A stretch of DNA of 64,000 nucleotides from Castanea sativa (taxonomy: Eukaryota > Streptophyta > Magnoliopsida > Fagales > Fagaceae): NCBI RefSeq assembly GCF_040712315.1, contig NC_134016.1, positions 2,705,501 to 2,769,500 of the forward strand. Direction: 5' to 3'. The translations under genes and the position numbers were made by a program. Below, piece after piece: positions 61,262 to 64,000 of this stretch. Below the pieces are notes generated by a model. That model had not been told where the DNA came from, ran no database searches, and worked only from the letters and a program-made list of their open reading frames with translations. Every line of letters starts with the position of its first letter. The stretch's first letter is position 1.

Positions 61262-61949
61262 TGATGATGCCGAAAATCGTCAGTAAGTCACACGGTCCTC
61301 ACGTGCTTTCTTGATGAAGTACCTGTACAACACAAAAGATGAAGACCTTAAGAGGGGTACTAGTGTGGTACCGGCCAAATACCCTCTGATGGTCAAGTTA
61401 GAGAAAATCTTTTGTTCATAACTCTAAAGTGCCAGAGCTGTGGTGAATTATGCGTACCTTGATTTGTGAGGGTTTTGGGGTATTTATAGTAGTGTAGGGC
61501 CGAAATTTGTGCCTTGGTCAAGAAGTTCTTTCCTTCTAGGAGAGTAACTCGTGGATTTTGCGTATCTCTTAAAACTCTTTTCCTTATAGGAGTCTCTTTA
61601 ATTAGGGTCAAGCGTGTAGCGCAAAAACTCTCCTAATACATGTATGCGTGGAGGCCAAGCAAGGTTATGGATGGAGGTTAGCGTACCTTCTTCAGCTTTT
61701 TCTCCCGACAGCCTACCGAGTTGTCCTTTTCTTAAGGTCGTCAACTTATATCATTGATCCCATTAGGGACGTCAGCTTACGACCTTCAGCTTGATATCGC
61801 CAGCTTGCTTCTTTCAGCCTAATGACGTCAGCTATGAGATAGAGCCACGGACGTCATAAGAAGGTGGTTTAATGAGCAAAACTAGCGAGTTTGTTGTCCC
61901 CATCGCCTCTCAAAGCGTCAGGAGCTTAATTATAAAATCATCCTCATCA
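61262..61949 (-). mobile_element. Probable solo LTR
   Basis: Starts TGATGATGCC and ends CATCCTCATCA, giving 6 bp inverted TGATGA ends. Flanks ggcag and agcag give a 5 bp duplication with one mismatch. A TATA box on the minus strand (ctataaata, 61481-61489) sets the orientation. It interrupts a copy of the dispersed repeat. Confidence 0.6.
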
Positions 61950-62271
61950 AGCAGAAACATGGTTTGTACAAGACTTGGTAGCTAGTCAATGTTTTACTTG
62001 AGCATTTTGACAATATTCTGAGATTAGAACTTAGAAGTGGGAAATAGTACTCTTCATAGACTTAATTGTTTGACTAGGATGATATCTAGATAGTCCAAAT
62101 TGCTTGGATACAAACAGAAGTTGAAATTATTCACTTCGTTAGGATCAAATCTCAAGTGGGGCTCGGTTTGTATTCTTGGTAATCTCTTTGAATTTTGCAA
62201 CACTATAGTGCTAACACTAGCAGAATCCTAATCTAAGTTATATTTATTTTGAGTAATAGATCTAGGCAACA

Positions 62272-62323
<52 letters not shown>

Positions 62324-62421
62324 CTAGCCTTTGAGCATGCGCTCACGTGCGTGCTCAAAGGCTCTTCTATTTTTTGGGTAAGAGTTAATTTAGAGTGTAA
62401 GGTCAATGGGTCCATAATCTA
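61950..62421. other. Right part of dispersed repeat, (AT)n and hairpin
   Basis: 62010-62270 continues the dispersed repeat. (AT)n occupies about 62272-62318. At 62326-62361, gcctttgagca is perfectly inverted as tgctcaaaggc around 14 bases. On the minus strand the hairpin is followed at once by TAG, so the last stem C gives CTAG, then T and the AT tract. This resembles a Helitron 3' end. Confidence 0.5.
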
Positions 62422-63209
62422 TGTTGGGCCGGCCCAAGGGTACCCGTAAAGCTAAAAGCCCAACCCGAAAGTGTTAATTGGCCCGAGGATAAGGAATGCC
62501 CGTCTATAAGATAATATAGGAAGAGGAAGAAGTCATGGTTGGATAAGACATTCCAAAGTATGATGTCCGAGAATGGGTATGTTCTCGGCTACCAATAGCC
62601 GAGGAGGGAAATGTTCTCGGCTACCTGTAGCTGAGGTGGGAAAGGGTGATCTGGTAGTTCAGGGGTTTTACTCTTGAAAATCCAGAGCATAAAGGTGAAA
62701 GAAGTGAGGGTAAAAGATAAGAAGGGAGGATGCGAAATATCTAGGATAAAGCTGCTACCACCGCATTGAAGGCTCTACAACTACTTCTCTGGCCGCATTA
62801 ATGAGAAAGTGATGCCTGAACGTCATGATTCAATCTTCCATCTACCGCCAAAGACGTTAGGAGAAAGGGTGATGGGACAATTATCTAAATGAAGACTTTG
62901 ATCCACACGTGGAAGAAGGAAAAGAAGGAGAAGGATGATATAAAAGGGGGATGGAGGACAAAAAGAAGAGGGGGAGGAGAAACCATCTTGCATTGTAATG
63001 AACACTAAACAGTAATACAAAATTGTCCTCGGCATTTGTCTGTAAAAGTTTTAGGATACATGAGTGTAGCAATTGAGCCCAAAATTGACGTTATCCAATA
63101 TCCTTAAACCTAGATTCAGAACCCACTATCTTTACATTTTATTGTTTTTAGGCTTCTTGGGCCGGTTCCTTCCACATTATTAGGTCTTAGTTCAATTTGT
63201 GGCCTTACA
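62422..63209 (+). mobile_element. 5' LTR of a Ty3/gypsy retrotransposon
   Basis: Starts TGTTGGGCC and ends CCTTACA, with TGT/ACA inverted ends. A TATA box is at 62939-62946 (tataaaag). It contains ctcggctacc repeats (62580-62635). It is followed by a primer-binding region and gag. The 3' LTR lies outside the window. Confidence 0.8.
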
Positions 63210-63210
63210 A

Positions 63211-63229
63211 TTGGCGCCGTCTGTGGAAA
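63211..63229 (+). promoter_or_regulatory. Primer-binding region (ttggcgccgtctgtgg)
   Basis: ttggcgccgtctgtgga, one base after the LTR end, is the typical start of the internal region in plant gypsy elements and is complementary to a tRNA 3' end (TGG first). The tRNA was not identified. Confidence 0.75.
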
Positions 63230-63255
63230 TCTTGTGTTTTAAGAGAGGTAGTGTG

Positions 63256-64000
63256 ATGGCAGGTTCAGGTCTACACCATGCAGAGTCTTTAGGGTCCTAA
63301 CATGAAGACCACTTTCAACATCTTGAGCGGGAAAGAGACAGAGAGGGCAGTGTGCATACAGGGCATACCGCCAGGAATCGTTCGCGAGGTGGGAGTAGAA
63401 TACTCCATGAAGACGATGCTAATGCCATGCAGAGGGAGATTGACCATCTGAAGAGGAAGTTGCGTCGCGCAAGAGGGGAACGGACACCTTCTTTTTCTAA
63501 CCCTTCTTCTGATGGGGATGACTCCTAAGGTAGCAGTTATAGGCCTAGGTCTAGGACTCCTCCTAGTGAATCTTTTTCGTATGAGATGGGGGATCTTCAT
63601 GGTTGGACAAAAAAGAAGTCTTCTTCCAGGGGCTTGGGGAACGATGTTATGGGAAAGGCGTTACACCAACTTTCCAAATCACCTTTCACACGTAGGGTAG
63701 AGAAAGGAAAACTTCCTCATCGCTTCACCCAGCCAAACTTCACTATTTATAATGGCCGAACAGACCCTGTAGAGCATGTGAGCTATTTTAATCAACGAAT
63801 GGTGGTCCACTCTAAGAATGAAACTTTGATGTGCAAGGTTTTTCCTTCTAGTTTGGGACCTGTTATCATGAGGTGGTTTAATGGCCTGAGAGCAAATTCT
63901 ATTGATTCCTACATGGAACTCACCATGGCATTTGGGTCTCATTTCGTTACCTGCAGTAGAGTTCCTTGGCTTTTGGATTTGTTATTGTCCATGGCCATGA
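63256..64000 (+). pseudogene. Ty3/gypsy gag, two in-frame stops, truncated by window edge
   Basis: The frame from ATG 63256 runs to the window end. It has a charged coiled-coil-like part (MQREIDHLKRKLRRARGE), an Arg/Ser-Pro stretch, then the retrotransposon gag core (FTIYNGRTDPVEHVSYFNQRM, VFPSSLGPVIMRWFNGL, SIDSYMELTMAF). Stops TAA at 63298-63300 and 63526-63528 interrupt it, so this copy is unlikely to make full Gag. Pol lies beyond the window. Confidence 0.8.

Noticed and set aside
1..64000. tRNA, rRNA or organellar gene insertions
   Set aside because: None seen on reading either strand, although a covariance-model search was not possible.

Overview
The window looks like nuclear DNA of a eudicot plant, probably a woody one. 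The support is AT-rich sequence with long poly-A/T and (AT)n tracts, plant-type CC-NBS-LRR resistance genes, plant LINE, MULE, hAT and PIF-type transposon remains, and a Ty3/gypsy LTR element. I cannot fix the species. Little of the 64 kb is protein coding. Every host gene I can support lies on the minus strand.

Layout: 0-5 kb is the 3' flank of resistance gene 1 and holds decayed copies of the NLR 3' end. 4992-8906 is NLR1, one intact exon of 1304 aa. Its upstream side has W-box cores and three copies of a ~125 bp tandem repeat. 9.6-16.05 kb and 18.2-24.9 kb are two direct, diverged copies of one segment, separated by a solo LTR and unique DNA. The second copy is broken by an LTR-like insertion and by a 5'-truncated LINE with clear target-site duplications. 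25.6-32 kb is a second duplicated pair, one copy of which holds a hAT-like element. 28.4-40.4 kb mixes NLR 3'-end relics, a decayed LSM6 copy and small duplications. 40460-44242 is NLR2, a paralogue of NLR1 (1260 aa from the preferred start). 46139-47769, with a 5'UTR exon near 49.2-49.3 kb, is an LSM6 gene whose conserved Arg codon is TGA. 51163-54304 holds the 3' exons of an ACOT9-like acyl-CoA thioesterase, with an in-frame TAG and no 5' exons seen. 55792-58956 is a non-autonomous Mutator-like element with ~400 bp terminal inverted repeats, a 9 bp target duplication and a nested PIF-type MITE. 59-62.3 kb is repeats and a solo LTR. 62422-64000 is the 5' LTR, primer-binding region and broken gag of a Ty3/gypsy element that runs off the window.

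Functionally this is an NLR cluster. Two apparently complete receptors sit among the wreckage of further NLR 3' ends. Housekeeping neighbours (LSM6, ACOT9-like) appear to have been duplicated or damaged along with the cluster. Both NLR stop codons lie within about 20 bases of a splice-donor match, so a spliced 3' UTR reaching into the relic field is plausible. No unknown defence or enzymatic system was recognised. The most notable signals are structural: the damaged LSM6 and ACOT9-like genes, in-frame repeat changes in both NLRs, the nested transposons with readable target sites, and tiny poly-A retropositions.
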